From Multifurca ochricompacta (lineage: Eukaryota; Basidiomycota; Agaricomycetes; Russulales; Russulaceae), in contig WTXG01000169.1 of NCBI GenBank assembly GCA_022496185.1, positions 1 to 64,000 on the forward strand: a stretch of DNA of 64,000 bases, in the 5' to 3' direction. A program made the position numbers and the translations under genes. Under the pieces are notes generated by a model. That model ran no database searches. It was not told where the DNA came from and worked only from the letters and a program-made list of their open reading frames with translations. The number at the start of each line of letters is the position of its first letter. Position 1 is the stretch's first letter. Of this stretch, positions 22,662 to 34,810 are shown in pieces.

Positions 22662-25600
22662 TCAAATCAAATCCCAATCTTCCTCAAGCTCCTCCTCCTC
22701 TCCCTCAACCTCTGGGAGAATAGTTGCAGCTTTCACATCACTATTCTTTACATATCCCAGCTTGCTCCATTCCCCAACCATCATCAAAGCTCAAGTTGAC
22801 TGAACTGAGAGGCGAGAGCGGAGATGTGACAAAAGAACGCGGCCTGTGCTGAAAACCTGCTTGACATTCACAGATGTTGCTGAAATATGTGTATTAGTAG
22901 ACCCAAAAACTCTTATAACAATTTCATTACTTACCTGGTATTGTGAGATAATCCATTGCCATTCGAGAAAGCCGCGGGTACATGAGTCAATGCTCATACC
23001 ACCAAGCAAGAGCATCCTTTACATACTCTGGGTCCATGCTGAGGAAGCGCTCCAGCTTGTCTTGTAGATTTGAGGGTTTGGGTGCAGCAAACACAGGAAG
23101 ATCATCAAACATGTTCTTCAAGGGCAATCCTCTGGCCTATGGATTCAATGTTAATGTTAATACTTGGATCACAAGGTAAAATTATTAGTACTTACTTCTT
23201 CAAACATCTCTTTATCTTTGTCTACTGTAGCAACTTTGTAGGTGCCCTTAAATCGGTCTCAAACAATTTTCAGTGATGTTGTGATCCACTCTTCTGTCCA
23301 GCCAGCATTTCTGAAGTACTCTAGCTTGTGTCAAGGGTGGAGAACTAGGGAAATGATTGGCTGAATGCATAATGTGGTAGAAATGCAAGTACATACCCAT
23401 AGCAATCCTATTAACCTCAGAAAGATCTGTTTTGCTGTAGTACTGGTTAAGGGTTTTCTTTGCCATTGTAAGTGCAGCTTGAATAGACAAGGGATATTGC
23501 GGATTGAGTGCATTGGTGGCAAGAACCTCATCAATGTGGTCCATGGCAGGAATGACCATTGCAATGCTTGGGATGCCATCACGGGAGAAAAAGAGTGTTG
23601 TGTCCTTGAAGATCTGGACAGAATGAGTAAAAGAATCAAACAAGGTATGAAAACTCACCTTTAGAACCTGGCACAGCTGACAAGCTATCTCCCATTCATT
23701 CGTGTCCATCTTGTACTGCCTCAGCTTCATCTCCCGGTCACCAGTGATAATGTCCAGTGCTTCAGAATATGTCACAGCAAAGTTCAGCATGTCATATGTC
23801 AAGTTCCATTGGGTGGACACGTCCTGGGGCATCATACAACAACTGAGATTGAGGTCTTTGAGAGTGGAAACCCATTTTTGGAGGATGAGCATTGATGAGT
23901 TTTTGATTGTGAACGCTATCTTGTGGATCTAGCATGGGTGCTTAGTCAGAGATCTACAGCATTAGCACCAACTGGACGCACCTTCACCAACATTGTTCAC
24001 ACTGGTTGTACATCACCATCAAGATTGTCCAACTCCAGCTCCAACATCCCTTGGTGCTCATCCACCCATCCTTCACCATCTTCATTGTTGTCATCATCAT
24101 CATCATCACCACCATCTGCCTGGGTCAATACTTCCTCAACATCAAGATCTCCTGCTAGTGTGCATAATGCGATCATTGCCTTGTCAATGATCTCACCATC
24201 TTGTGCCTGTGGAATGTCAAATTGTCAAATGACAGTCTTAGCAATCAGGTTGATGATGTGTGCAAAGCAACGTGTTCGACTTGCTGGGCCAGTGAATTTG
24301 GCAAGGAGGGTTTTTAGTTCATCAACCATTCTGTTGTTATTGGTTGCATTGTCACAAGTGATGCTTAGGATCTATGGGAATGTGTTAAGTTTATATATTC
24401 CTCATCACTTGTTTGGATACTGACCTTATCAGCAATACCAAAATCATCAAGGATCTTTGCAAATGCAGCAGCAAGGTTCAATCCTGAATGTGACATGGCC
24501 ACCTCAACGAGATTGAGAAGCATGGCAACAGGGACACCATCCCACTCAAAGTGGACCATAACAGCAACATAAGCCTTGTGGTTAGGCAACGTCCAAGCAT
24601 CTGTTGCAAAGTTCAAGGCACCATCATATTCCTGTAAAGCGTAAGTCAACATTTCAGCTCTGATATAGATGTCACATTCACACACCTGTAGCATCAATGC
24701 AATCCTCCGGTGACACCGAACAAAGACATTCTTGACATCACAGGACACAGTGAAAGGTGAAGGTATGTAGCATTCAGGCCTCCCAGTTTTCATCAGTGAC
24801 TGAAACCCCCGATCCTTGACAATGTTAAAGGGTCAAATGCTTTCCAAAACCCATCAAACAATCTCCACACTGCCACAGTCAAGAACAATCTCAGTATGGT
24901 CGCAGCTCTCTATTGGTGGTGACATACCATGATTCTGTCTTGGTATGTTGCCGATAAGAGTAAGTTACTTTATTGAAGTTAGTCCTCTCAAACATTGCAG
25001 TAATTGACCCATTTTTCAATGTAGCATTTTCCATGGCCTCTCGTGCAGTGCAGACATCCTTACTCTGGTCCGCAGTCTCTATAATCTCCTTGCTCCAACA
25101 GAGTTTGGCATGACACCTCAAGTTGCTTGTTGATTTGGCATCCCCTGTATCCAGGTAATGTCAGATGTGCCAGTAATGCTGACCTTTCCCTTTGCAGTGC
25201 TTTGCATTACACTCAAAGACATGAGCTTGACGGCCATCAATGTGATCAACATGGGGATATGGTTTGAAAAAGGCATAGATTGGTGAGTTCCAATATTTTG
25301 AAAGTCTCTCTATGCACGTTTTAGAAAAGACAGTGACATTGTGCAGGAAATGACTGACTTAGTTCATCTTCTGCAGACTCCTCAGGTTCATCATCATCAA
25401 TCACTATGATGCTAGAACCACTAGGATCATTGTTGTCATCGTCACTTCCATCAGCAGCCTCTATTATTTGGCCTTCAACAAGATCATCTTCATCTTCAAT
25501 GTCTTCAATGTCATTGGAGGCCTGCCGGCTTCCAAAACTACCAGCACTTGTGTCCTTAGTAGGGAGCAGTGCTTGGCTTGGGTTTGTCAATGAATGCGGT

Positions 25601-25731
25601 GACTTCTTTGCTTTCTTATTCTTTGTTAGCAGTGGATCAGCATTCTCTAGGATGCGCGTAGTCTGCTTTCGTTTGCAAGAGCTTGAAGGACGTAAATTGG
25701 GAGCGGCTTTGCTAGAGCTGGAGGGGGACAT
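22662..25731 (-). pseudogene. hAT-family transposase, nearly complete
   Basis: This is a DNA transposase gene read leftwards. Exon 1 (25731 to about 25330) gives a Ser/Lys-rich then acidic N-terminus. A BED-type zinc finger region follows near 25050-25300 (HVFECNAKHC … GDAKSTSNLRCHAKLCW), split by what seem to be short introns. The catalytic RNase-H-like core holds FATDAWTLPNHKAYVAV near 24590 and CDNATNNNRMVDEL near 24340. TQWNLTYDML near 23800 belongs to the same core. The C-terminal dimerisation region (SVNVKQVFSTGRVLLSHLRSRLS) is near 22810-22870. A TGA after SVQST, where related proteins have Arg, truncates the tail, and the frame then runs open to 22662. Exon joins were not all resolved and some frames may be broken, so activity is doubtful. 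Terminal inverted repeats were not identified. Confidence 0.75.
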
Positions 25732-26037
25732 TTTGAAACAATATACTCAGAAAGTCTAAATTTGAGAATGTTGGTTTGTAAAAGTCTAAATTTGAGAAAT
25801 GGGGTTGTTTTATGCCCAGACCCAGAAAAAAAAGTATAGATGTCAGTTAGGAAATATAAGATAAGATGCCATGTGTTGCTATAGGTAGATGACAATGAAA
25901 AGGCCTGTAAGATAACTGCACAGAATGGAGGTTGATGCATGCGTAAGGCTTGAGGTAGTCAGAGATGTTTAGTTCTGCTTATACAGCAATAATATGCCTA
26001 TTACTACTATCCTACAAAGTGCCAGATCAGATAATAT
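25732..26037. other. 5' flank of the hAT transposase
   Basis: This is AT-rich sequence that probably holds the promoter and terminal region of the hAT element. The part near 25945-26037 resembles 54360-54480 inside the non-autonomous hAT-like element (GAGGCAGCCAGAGAT, ATATTACTAC, AAGTCAGATCA-like motifs). It is interrupted by a solo LTR-A at 26038. Confidence 0.45.
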
Positions 26038-26610
26038 TGTTACGAACCCCGTCTTCTCCTATTTTCTTCCTCCTACCTAACGATGACCCCTCCTTGCCGC
26101 CTACTTTACACTATCAGATCACGTCTCCATCGTGGGATCCTGCACGTGCCCTGCTCCCTTCCCCATGATTGTCTTTGTCTCTGTTTATGCCACTGTACCT
26201 ATGTTTGGGTTCTTATCTCTTATCTTTACGACCGGACACTTACTTAATTCCCTATCAGAAGCTCGACTTTACGCCGTCCACTTCCGTATATTTGGGCCCA
26301 CTTGACTCCATTATCTTATCTATAGACACCCATTCGATTACGTATATAAGTCCACTGTAACTACATTGTAGACTTCAGACTCGACTTATTGAATACATTG
26401 GTGTTTGTCTTCTGGACTTCCCTTTGAACCCTCTGACTTGATCGTCTCAGTGCTTTTGGCACTTCCCACTTAACATTGTCACTAGGGAACAGCCCCTTTG
26501 ACTTTGACTCATCCATTCAAAGCTCCAAGAGGTCCTATTGGCCTCTTATCTGAATAAACGTACACAGCTGTTGCACAAGTCGTGCAGAATGTCTCACACC
26601 GGACGTAACA
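26038..26610 (+). repeat. Solo LTR-A with TSD AATAT
   Basis: A 573-bp LTR (TGTTACGAACCCC … ACCGGACGTAACA), with AATAT at 26033-26037 and 26611-26615. The TATA-like tatataag is at 26343-26350 and the presumed RNA start AGACTCGACTT at 26377-26387. The latter is an exact complement of the G5 primer site. It is nearly identical to 57006-57578; the 15 sites that differ are all CpG changes. Confidence 0.92.
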
Positions 26611-26615
26611 AATAT

Positions 26616-26931
26616 GTCTGATGCAAAATGAGACAGCAATCAGTTATGGACACATATGTGATCACGTGCAGTCTATTTACATGGTCTGGCACCTTCTAGA
26701 ATACATTATAGACTACTTTTAGACTGTCCTTGCAACTTTGTATTGTTCTATCTACTGACACAGTGTCCACAAATTGTTGAGACAAGCCAGTAGCGACCTG
26801 ATAGTTCAGGACTAAACAGCTGGACACCTGGGTGGAGTCAATCTAATGATCGTGATAAGATAATCTAAAGTGCGTCCATTAACTGATTTCAAGACAATTC
26901 CACATTGTACATGTGACACATTCCTTAACAC
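26616..26931. other. Non-coding spacer between solo LTRs
   Basis: This continues the hAT-flank sequence cut at 26038 (CAAAATGAGACAGCAATCAGTTATGG resembles 54455-54480). No gene or RNA is seen. Confidence 0.4.
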
Positions 26932-27431
26932 TGTTGAACAGGCATGTGCGCAGCATACTGACTGTAGGGTGTTAGCGTGTTAGGCTAGAAAGACAAGTTA
27001 CTTCAGAGGTAGAAGAAACTCTATTATACTATACTACACACCTAGAAAGACAAGTTCTATATACAGAGTTAGTCTAAAGGTAGTGAAGATAGTAGAGAGG
27101 ACGACTTACACTTCAGAGGTAGAAGAAACTCTGAAGTGTAAGAGACAAAACAGACACCCTTATATACCCCAAGGGAACGTCTGTGCGCACTGGGAATAAG
27201 TCCACAAGTGCCAGACAAGGTCCAAACAATAAACAAGAGGGAATAAGGCCATTGGCCAATACAGAAATCACATGTTACATGGTGCATCAGTCAGCTACTG
27301 CGGAATGTGAGAAGAAAGGTAATAATGATAATGTAAAAAGTCCGAAACTCCGGTATCTAATCTAATCTACAAAGTAGCTAATCTAATCACCTGATGCCTG
27401 AAGCATCACCGAACATCTACTGTGTTCAACA
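26932..27431 (-). repeat. Solo LTR-E, minus orientation
   Basis: This 500-bp element is homologous to the paired LTRs of copia C3. The TSD is AACAC at 26927-26931 and 27432-27436. Its plus-strand ends are TGTTGAACAGGC and GTGTTCAACA. Confidence 0.88.
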
Positions 27432-27444
27432 AACACATCTTGTC

Positions 27445-27965
27445 TGTCACAGTTAGGTGCGGAACTGTGTCGAATGTTGATCAGGAGCTAGCCTCCAAGT
27501 CAAGATATATCAAGTTCAAGTCAAGACTCCAAGCCATTAGCAGAGTCAAGTCGGTTCAAGCCCACAACGAAGTCAAAGGGCACACGTGTGAGAATCAAAG
27601 TCGACAGCAGAGACACTCAGTCCTGCAACAAGTTCAAGATGATGAAGGCTCTCCAAGTCACATCTTGGAGAGTTCAAGTGGGGCTCTAACTGAGAGGATT
27701 CAAGGATTCCGAAGCACCTCTGATTGAATACAAGAGAACAGACTTAGGTCTGTCTCTCTACTTTACTGTACTTTAAATACAAGTAGTTCTAGCTATGTCA
27801 TAGTAAATAGAAGGTTCTAGGACTATGACATAGTATCTAAATGGTTGTGCAGTAGAATGAGCTAGAACTAAGGAGAATTAGGAGGGGTTAGGCCCTCAGT
27901 AAGCAAAACACCAGTGAAACACAATGTCAAGTCATTAGTAACATCGCAGGGAGAATTCTGTCACA
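27445..27965 (+). repeat. Solo LTR-C with TSD TTGTC
   Basis: A 521-bp element starting TGTCACAGTTAGG and ending GAATTCTGTCACA, with TTGTC at 27440-27444 and 27966-27970. It is very similar to 44169-44685. It lies only 13 bp from the solo LTR-E. Confidence 0.9.
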
Positions 27966-28160
27966 TTGTCACAAGCAAATAGGACTATTTACTGTAATTA
28001 TTGTCATGCTTTTATGTAGTATAAAAGGTTGCTACTTTGTACGTGTTCACTTCTGTTTTGACCACAAGAACTGAACTATATCTTGTTGTGCACATTTCTG
28101 GCATCCTGGACTGCTTGAAAGCCACCCAGAGGGTGTCACACGATTGCATAACATGTGCGT
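27966..28160. other. AT-rich spacer
   Basis: No feature was recognised apart from a TATA-like tataaaagg at about 28019. Confidence 0.3.
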
Positions 28161-28610
28161 CTTGTGCATCTTGTAAAGTCGACCCTTCTTAGATAGAAGG
28201 GAGTCCAGACCGCTCTGACCTGGTCCACGTGATGTGAGATAGTTGCTGCCCTATGCAGAAATGGACACCAATAGATACATGTGGGCCCTGTTTGAGTAAA
28301 ATAAATTAATAATCTGATTATAAAGTAGTCTAAAATAATTTTGTATGGATTATAAACAGTGCCAGACCAGCAGAAAGGATTGCGCATTAGTAAATAAGAT
28401 GTGCCACAATTGTTAAGTCAACCTTCCTTAATAGGAAGGAGATCAGACCAATATGCTGGTCCAATGTAGTCACTGCTCTATGCAGCCTGTAGATACATGC
28501 GGGCCTTGTTTCAGTAAACTAATTTGATAATTAGATTATAGAATAGTCTAAAGTAGTCTAGAGTGTATTTTAGATAGTGCCAGACTGGCAGAATTGATTG
28601 TGCATTAATA
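28161..28610. repeat. Tandem pair of a ~225-bp AT-rich repeat
   Basis: Unit 1 (about 28161-28395) and unit 2 (about 28397-28610) share, in order, a TAAAGTCGACC/TTAAGTCAACC motif and an inverted CCTTCTTAGATAGAAGG-type hairpin. After these come ATGCAG…ATAGATACATG, GTTT.AGTAAA.TAA, TAGTCTAAA and a closing AGTGCCAGAC.GGCAGAA. The closing motif resembles sequence near the hAT gene (26020). It may be a duplicated MITE. Confidence 0.55.
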
Positions 28611-28834
28611 AAACAGTTGCATCAGGATTTTCAAGAGAGTGGATCACTGATAACACTTTTATTTTACATCGCACCGCTGATCTGCTTTGATATTTCATAG
28701 GATAACACTAGAACATATTTACAAAAACCCTGTAGCATAGATCAAATAAAATATTGTCATTTGTTTGCTAAAAATGTATTTTAACATTAAATTTCTGCTG
28801 ATCTTGTCAATGACTGATGGCCACTTGTACCTGC

Positions 28835-28948
28835 CAAACCTGCTGTGCAGGTATGGGTTTCTGGTGGGTTGGGAGTTGTATACCTGTACCCGTACCCATC
28901 AAAACCCGCGGCACTTACCTGCACAGGTATGAAAACCCTTGCTGATCC
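28835..28948. repeat. GGGTA/TACCC-rich interspersed repeat, copy 1
   Basis: A degenerate array of TACCTG/CAGGTA and TACCC/GGGTA words in both orientations (ACCTGCCAAACCTGC … GGTATGAAAACCCTTG). It is colinear with 45384-45499 on the other side of the G4 nest. It also resembles the arms of the hAT-like MITE at 37176-44825. No coding potential is seen. Confidence 0.6.
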
Positions 28949-29126
28949 CTAGCTCCCTCTGGCTGACTCATCCTGTCTCTCTCTGTGCTTGGTTATAGCA
29001 CCAACCCTTAATCCATTCCAAAGCTAGACAGTAGCCTGGAGCCTAGCCTTACCAAGCTAGGGTCCTGGCTGAGGCAATGGACCTGCATCAATCCATGCAT
29101 GTTGCACACAGAGCGCCCTGCTGAGC
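28949..29126. other. Unassigned spacer
   Basis: No gene or repeat was recognised. It abuts the 5' truncation point of chromovirus G4. Confidence 0.3.
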
Positions 29127-29159
29127 ATAACACAAGCTGCATTACCTAGTCAAGTGGAA
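29127..29159 (+). pseudogene. Chromodomain fragment of chromovirus G4, left piece
   Basis: These 33 bp read AAGCTGCATTACCTAGTCAAG…, equivalent to chromodomain residues LHYLVKW. They join across copia C2 to 35714 (KGFPDSDNSWEPA) once one copy of TGGAA is removed. The rest of G4 to the left is missing. Confidence 0.75.
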
Positions 29160-29470
29160 TGTAAGAGCTAGAAAAGCGAGTAGCTCAGTCTTTGGAACAG
29201 AAAGACTATATTGCTAGGTAATACCTAGAAAAGCAAGTAGCTACACAAAGAATTAGTAAAATGCAATGTAGCTATGAAGAAAATAATACTGACCTCAGTC
29301 TTTGGAACAGAAAGACTGAGGACACTAACTACGCTGGTAGTCCTATAATATAGTAAGAAATTTGCACGATATGATACCTCGTGCATTGTGTAGAATGGCC
29401 TCAATCTGATCGATCCTGGGCTGCCATCTCTGGTATCAATGTGGCTGCGTGCCGTGGCTGTATTCTAACA
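29160..29470 (-). repeat. 3' LTR-D of copia C2
   Basis: A 311-bp LTR, TGTAAGAGCTAG … TGTATTCTAACA on the plus strand. It pairs with 34811-35713, which is also 311 bp without its insertion. The TSD TGGAA lies at 29155-29159 and 35714-35718. All nine differences between the two LTRs are CpG changes. Confidence 0.93.
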
Positions 29471-30557
29471 CGCCCCCTCAGCCTGCACGCTGAATTCCCA
29501 TCGCTTCAGTGAACTTCTCATGTTTCTCCGCACAAGGCCCTTCATCAACACATCTGCAAGTTGTTCTCCTGTTGGTACATACTTCAATTCGATCTCTTGG
29601 TTTTCATGCATGTGCCTCAAGAAGTGATGTCTGATCTCGATGTGTTTGGTGCAATCATGGAATTCGGGGTTTCGGGTGACCGATATCGCAGATTGGTTGT
29701 CCATGTGAAGGGTAGTAGGTAAGTCATCCTTCTGGTGGATTTCAGCTAGTAGCCGACGCAACCAGACGGCCTCCTTGCGGCATGGGCTCCTGCAATATAC
29801 TCTGCCTCAGTGCTCGATAGCACGATCGAAGGTTGCTTCTTCGAGCTCCAACTTATCATGCCTCCAGCTAGAATGAAGACAAAACCCGAAGTCATTTTCG
29901 ATCATTCACATTGCTAGCCCAATAGCATCAACATAACCTTGTAGCTCAGTTCCTTTAGGTGCACGGTGTGAAGACTAGCTTGTGCTGCTTGTGGCTCTAA
30001 GGTAACGGATCGCACGATCTAGGGCTCGCTGATGTTCCTCTCCAGGATTTGCAGCATGTCGTCTGAGTGCAGCGACTGTGTATGTGAGGTCCGGCGGGTG
30101 CCGAGCATGGGATACATCAAGGCACCAATGGCTTGCTGGTACGCCTTGACATCAACAGTGGGTGAGTCAAGTTTGATTAAGTGCTCATTTGTGAGAGCAG
30201 GGGTGCTGATGGGTCGAACGTCAGATTTTCCGTAACACGCCAAAATTTCTTCAATGTATTTTTTCTGGGAGAGTGCCATCCAACCTGCTTTCCAGTCACA
30301 GTGACATGCATCCCAAGAATCCAGGTAAGCTCACCAAGGTCTGTCATTTCATAGACCCTTTTGAGTGCCTCCTTATCCTCATTTATTTCCTCCAGAGTTT
30401 TAGATACCATTGTGATATCGTCAACGTAGAGGGCGATGATGGATGGGGTATTGTTTCTGTGGCAGACGAACACGGCGTGGTCGGCCTCAGTGCGTTGATA
30501 TCCAATGCTTTCTAACTTCGCTCTGATATCTTGGTACCATACGTGGCCACCTTGCTT
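29471..30557 (-). pseudogene. Copia C2 RT C-terminus and RNase H
   Basis: From the right, RT residues with YVDD (30417-30428) sit in the context IIALYVDDITMVSK. The RT thumb (SQKKYIEEILACYG) follows after a frame break near 30280. RNase H has the copia hallmark STEAEYIAG equivalent near 29800 and LHMDNQSAISVTRNPEFH near 29680. It ends with ELKYVPTGEQLADVLMKGL. The final stop at 29465-29467 overlaps the LTR. A purine tract (TGAGGGGGCG) precedes the 3' LTR. Frame breaks disable it. Confidence 0.85.
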
Positions 30558-31160
30558 TGTTACGACCTACCCAGCGTACCCGACAGACAGCAAGACGTGG
30601 GGGACACACAAGCAGTGACAGTAGCCGCACGGGGTCTGCAAGGACATCGCCGGCTTAGTCATGATGTCCCACGCCGAAGTCCAGAAGACAGATACGGCAT
30701 GAGGTATAGAAGCAGATCACGTGACAGTAAGGTTTGATGCCTCGTGTACAGAAGGACCCTGAACCTTAGTTGATGTGGGAAGACAGTGGCACTGGTTCTG
30801 ATGGAAGGTTCCATAGTCACACGTCCAGAACCACAAGCGTCTAGATAAGCATGATAAGAACGGATGACTAAGCTAGTACCAGCATGTATATATACCCTAG
30901 CTAGTCTCGCTCAGATGTTCCCCATCTTGAGCTCCTGTGACAATCAGTAGCCTTGTGGACCTTTAACTTCCTTCCTTGCGTCTCACCACCCGAACTCGTC
31001 CCTTTGGTACTAGTCCTCTGTGACCTGTACATTGAGCCTGTGACTCTGGTAGACCCTGCGTCGGACTTATTGTCTTCCACATCGACCCAAGATCGTCCCG
31101 ACCTTGTCTCTGTGACCTAGCCGCCCGCACTCGACCGCGTACGCCCCTCTGAGCGTAACA
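30558..31160 (+). repeat. Solo LTR-G in copia C2
   Basis: This 603-bp element runs from TGTTACGACCTACCC to CTGAGCGTAACA with TSD TGCTT at 30553-30557 and 31161-31165. A TATA-like tatatatacc is near 30888. It shares the TGTTACG…GTAACA ends with LTR-A but otherwise differs, so it represents another gypsy family. It interrupts the RT of C2. Confidence 0.88.
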
Positions 31161-31165
31161 TGCTT

Positions 31166-33089
31166 GGTGCTGTACACCGCCTTGACTAGTCAGAGTACCA
31201 TGCCCTCGGGGATGTCGAAACCCGGGGGTGGTTCCATATATATTTCTTCCTTGAGCTCACCATTAAGATATGCCGACTTCACATCCATTTGGTGTACTTC
31301 AAGATCAAACTGCGTTGCCAATGCAAGAATTGCGTGAAGAGATGCAAACTTTGCAACAGGTGCAAAAGTCCCATCGTAGTTGACGCCTTCAACTTGTGTG
31401 AAACCCTGTGCCACAATGCGAGCTTTGTGCCTCAAGACTTCCCCTGTGGGTCCACGCTTCGTATGGAACACCCATTTACTGCCGACAACTTTACGTCCAT
31501 TTGGGCGCGTGACAACCTCGTAGACCCCCATGCTTTCAAATGATCGCATTTCTTCCTGGCAGGCTGCATCCCACTTGCTGGTGTCGGGTTGCGCCATGGC
31601 TTCTTTGTAGGTGCGTGGGTCACTTGCTAGGTCAGATGTTGCAATATTGACTTGTTCTGCAGGGTCCTGTCTAGTTGTGTAAGAACTGACAGAATAGCGA
31701 GGGTCATCATCGCAGACAGGAGGACGTGTGGATCATTTGGGTCGGGTGGTAATGGTGGAGATGGGCATTGGTTCTGGTGCTGAGGGTTCGGTGAGTGCAC
31801 TCTCGACTTTGCTATCGCTACTTGGCTGATGTTGGCTAGTAGTTTTCGTTGGCGTAGTTATTGTATGCGGCTGAATGTTACTGTTTTTGCCTTCCTCCCT
31901 TGGCTCTGCATGTTCGGCGTTGTCAATTTCGATGATTACTCATTCATGACGACTTCCCGGCCCCCCTTCATCAAATATGATGTCGCGGGACTCAAAAAAT
32001 TGGCCTGTAGAGCGATGTACCAATCTAAATGCCTTGCGCTGCCGTGCATAGCCAAGGAAAGTGCATTGGAGGGATCGTGCACCCAGCTTGGTGCGATACC
32101 TCTCAGGAATATACATGAATGCTTGGCATCCAAAAATCTGCAGGCGAGAGATGTCTGGTTTGTTGCCACTCCAAGCTTCTTCTGGGGTGGTGTCGTCTAG
32201 GGCGTGAGTGGGGGTGATGTTGTGCAGGTAAGCAGCGTATTCTAGCACGTCGTACCAGTAGGTTTCAGGCAGATCAGCATCGAGTAACATTGTTCGGACC
32301 CTGTCGAGGAGTGTTCGATTCATCCATTCAGCAACGCCATTGTGCTGAGGAGTGTCAGGTGTCGTCATCTCATGTCTGATGCCTTTATCTTGCAGGAACT
32401 TCTGGACTGTGGTAGCAGTGTACTCGCCCCCTCCATCTGTATGCAGGGCTTTGATTCGCCCTCCCGTTTCGACTTCCACATGTGCAACGAAGGTTTTTAA
32501 GTGTCGCATGACCTTGGATTTTTCGCGCATGCCGGCTACGAAGACTTTCCATGACTTGTCATCCACCCAGGTTACAAAGTATTCAAACCCTTGGTGGGAT
32601 CGCCGTGGTAGCTTTCCACACACATTGGAGAAGACTCAGCCTAAGACTACAGTGGCTCTGGTTTCTGTGGACTTCTGGATCTCAGCGTGTGTTTGCTTTC
32701 CCTTAAGGCATGACTCACAGGGGCCAGGTGGACTTGACTCTGAGGTAATGTCCATTCCCTTGACCATTCCCTTTCGAACCATGCAGAGAACGGCATCAGT
32801 GTTGAGATGCCCAAGTCTTCAATGCCAGGTATGTAGGTCTGCCTTTGCAACTGTGGTTAGTGCGATTAAAGCAGTTTCGTCTTTAGGGCTAATTTCATCT
32901 CCTTCAGCCAGGAAAGCGTCCACCCTGGCGATGTGCACTGTCTCTGGTGTGACAGTACGTGTGTCCATGATGTAGAGGTTTCCTTTGAGGCGTCCCTCAC
33001 AGGTAAGTACCCCAGTCTGACTATAGATTTGGCAGGTGTTCTTAGCAAAGCGGACATCAGCTCCGCGGCTTGCGAGTTGGGCAACGGAC
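31166..33089 (-). pseudogene. Copia C2 integrase and RT N-terminus
   Basis: On the minus strand the pre-integrase region (SVAQLASRGADVRF, about 33060) leads to the integrase core (DDKSWKVF, HTDGGGEYTATTV, DTPQHNGVAEWMNRTL at about 32290-32350). The FLGYARQRKAFRLV module follows. A Pro/Ser-rich linker leads to RT: SKWVFHTKRGPTGEVLRHKA, then VAKFASLHAIL and QMDVKSAYLNG with the first catalytic Asp. Frame breaks occur near 32640, 31940 and 31740. Confidence 0.87.
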
Positions 33090-33544
33090 TGTGACATTTT
33101 CTTGCTGCTGTTTCGGCTTTTCTCCTTTTTTCTTCTATGCCCCTCTCTTTTGATGTCATAGACCTTGTGACCTTAGTATGATATCATAGTACATTACATC
33201 TAGACTATGACTTCATAGTAGCTACATTGTATTTAAGGACTTCAATAAATCCAAGGACAGACCAAGTCTGTTCTCCTTGTACCAATCAAAGGTCCTTAAG
33301 AACTTCCCTTCAGCCCTCTTCAAGTATGTGACTTGGGAAGGTTTGGCTCACCAGTGGCTCCAGCAAAGGCTCTTGCCTTGCTATCTGAATCTCTTGACTT
33401 CACATGCGATGTCCAGACTCGTTGCCTTGATCCATACTGGCTGCATGCTGTGTGACATCTTGACTTGACACCTGTATACCTTGATTACCTTGTGACCTTG
33501 ACCCAGACCCAAACCGACGCACGCTGAAGGACCTGTGTGCAACA
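33090..33544 (-). repeat. Solo LTR-F (LTR-C-like) in copia C2
   Basis: A 455-bp element with TSD CGGAC at 33085-33089 and 33545-33549. Its plus-strand left end is TGTGACATTTTC and its right end GTGTGCAACA. Read on the minus strand it shares the AGAACAGACTTGGTCTGTC block with LTR-C, so it is a divergent relative. It splits the copia frame between NLLSV and AQLASRG. Confidence 0.85.
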
Positions 33545-34736
33545 CGGACAGTAGATTTCCATGCAATTCGGGAATGTACAAGATGTCTTGGAGAATTGTG
33601 TTAGTCCACTTGTTGTTTGCCCTCATTCGGACATGGATACTACCGATGCTGGTGCCAAGAATTGAGCTGTTATCGCCTAGGACAATCTTGACTGGGATTG
33701 AAAGTGATTTAAACTGGAAAAACCAATTCCTATGGGAACACATGGTACGTGATGCCCCTGAATCGATTATCCATTGCTGATTGAGGTCAATGTGTGCTGA
33801 TAGGACTTGTAGCACTTTGAACAGGAGTACGGGGTCTTCACTTTGGATGGGCTGGCTATCCGTTACAGTGACTTTTGCCGCAGCCTTAGTGTTAGAGGAG
33901 GATTGCTGAGCATTAGCACCTGAGTCAGTAGCTTTGGCTTCATTTTCCTTCTTGAGCTTCCAACATTCTTCCACCACATGCCCATGCTTTTTACAGTGAG
34001 TACACTGTTTCTTTGGCTTGTCCTCTTCTGACTTTCCTTTTCCTTTTTTAGCTGCTTTTGCTGAGCGTGTGAAGTAAGCGGTCGCGCCAAGGCCCAATTT
34101 TTGGATGCAGCGCTGTTCGTCAAGGATTATCTGTGATTTAACATGTTCAACAGTGAGGGAAGAGGGATTTGTCATGGAAAGGATGGTTTTTAAGGTGGAT
34201 AGAGAGGTTGGGAGTGAGGAAATGATTGCGAAGGCGACGAGCTTGTCATCCAGTTGTAAGCCAATGTTGGAAATTGTATGGGCAGCCCTGACTATGGCAT
34301 TTATCGGGGGCTCCAGGGATTCTGTGTCTGAGAGGGTGGAGTGGAAGACATCGTTGATAAGGTAGACTATCTTTTGTTCTCCTTTGCCTTCATAGCAGAC
34401 TAATAACTTATCCCAGCATTCCTTGGCTGTCTTTGCATACAGGACAGTACTTAGGGGTTCGTCCTTGAGAGTTAATGATATCTGTGCTTGCGCTTCGCTA
34501 TCTTTGAATGCCCATTCCTCCTGTGCTTCAGGAGGTGCTGTAGGATTTGGCTGAGGCTCTGATCCATCAACCACGGACCACAATCTCCGCAATTTCAAGA
34601 CCATTTGAACTCTGTACTTCCAGAACGTGAAATTGCCACCATCTTCTTCCAAGTATGGTATGTCATATTGACATGCTCCTTTTGTAGATGGTGCTGCTGC
34701 CGCTTTGGGTGCCGCTGTGCTGATTGGGGAACTCAT
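33545..34736 (-). CDS. Copia C2 Gag and protease
   Basis: The frame starts MSSPISTAAPKAAAAPS at 34736 and is open through about 395 codons until the inserted LTR-F. The Gag UBN2-like region covers codons 30-200 (FWKYRVQMVLKLRRLW, CWDKLLVCYEG). The CX2CX4HX4C knuckle CTHCKKHGHVVEEC lies at about codons 243-256. The protease active site WIIDSGASRTMCSH is near codon 325. Downstream residues belong to the inserted LTR. This is the best preserved copia frame in the window. Confidence 0.87.
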
Positions 34737-34810
34737 TGTTTATGGTGCGTGGTGGTTTTCTGTCTGGTATGTATTCTGGTTCAATTTAGAGAAACTCAGG
34801 TCTCATAATC

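Noticed and set aside
23993..24190. His/Ser-rich plus-strand frames around 23923-24423
   Set aside because: They are opposite to the acidic and catalytic parts of the hAT transposase. The minus strand carries the recognisable protein.
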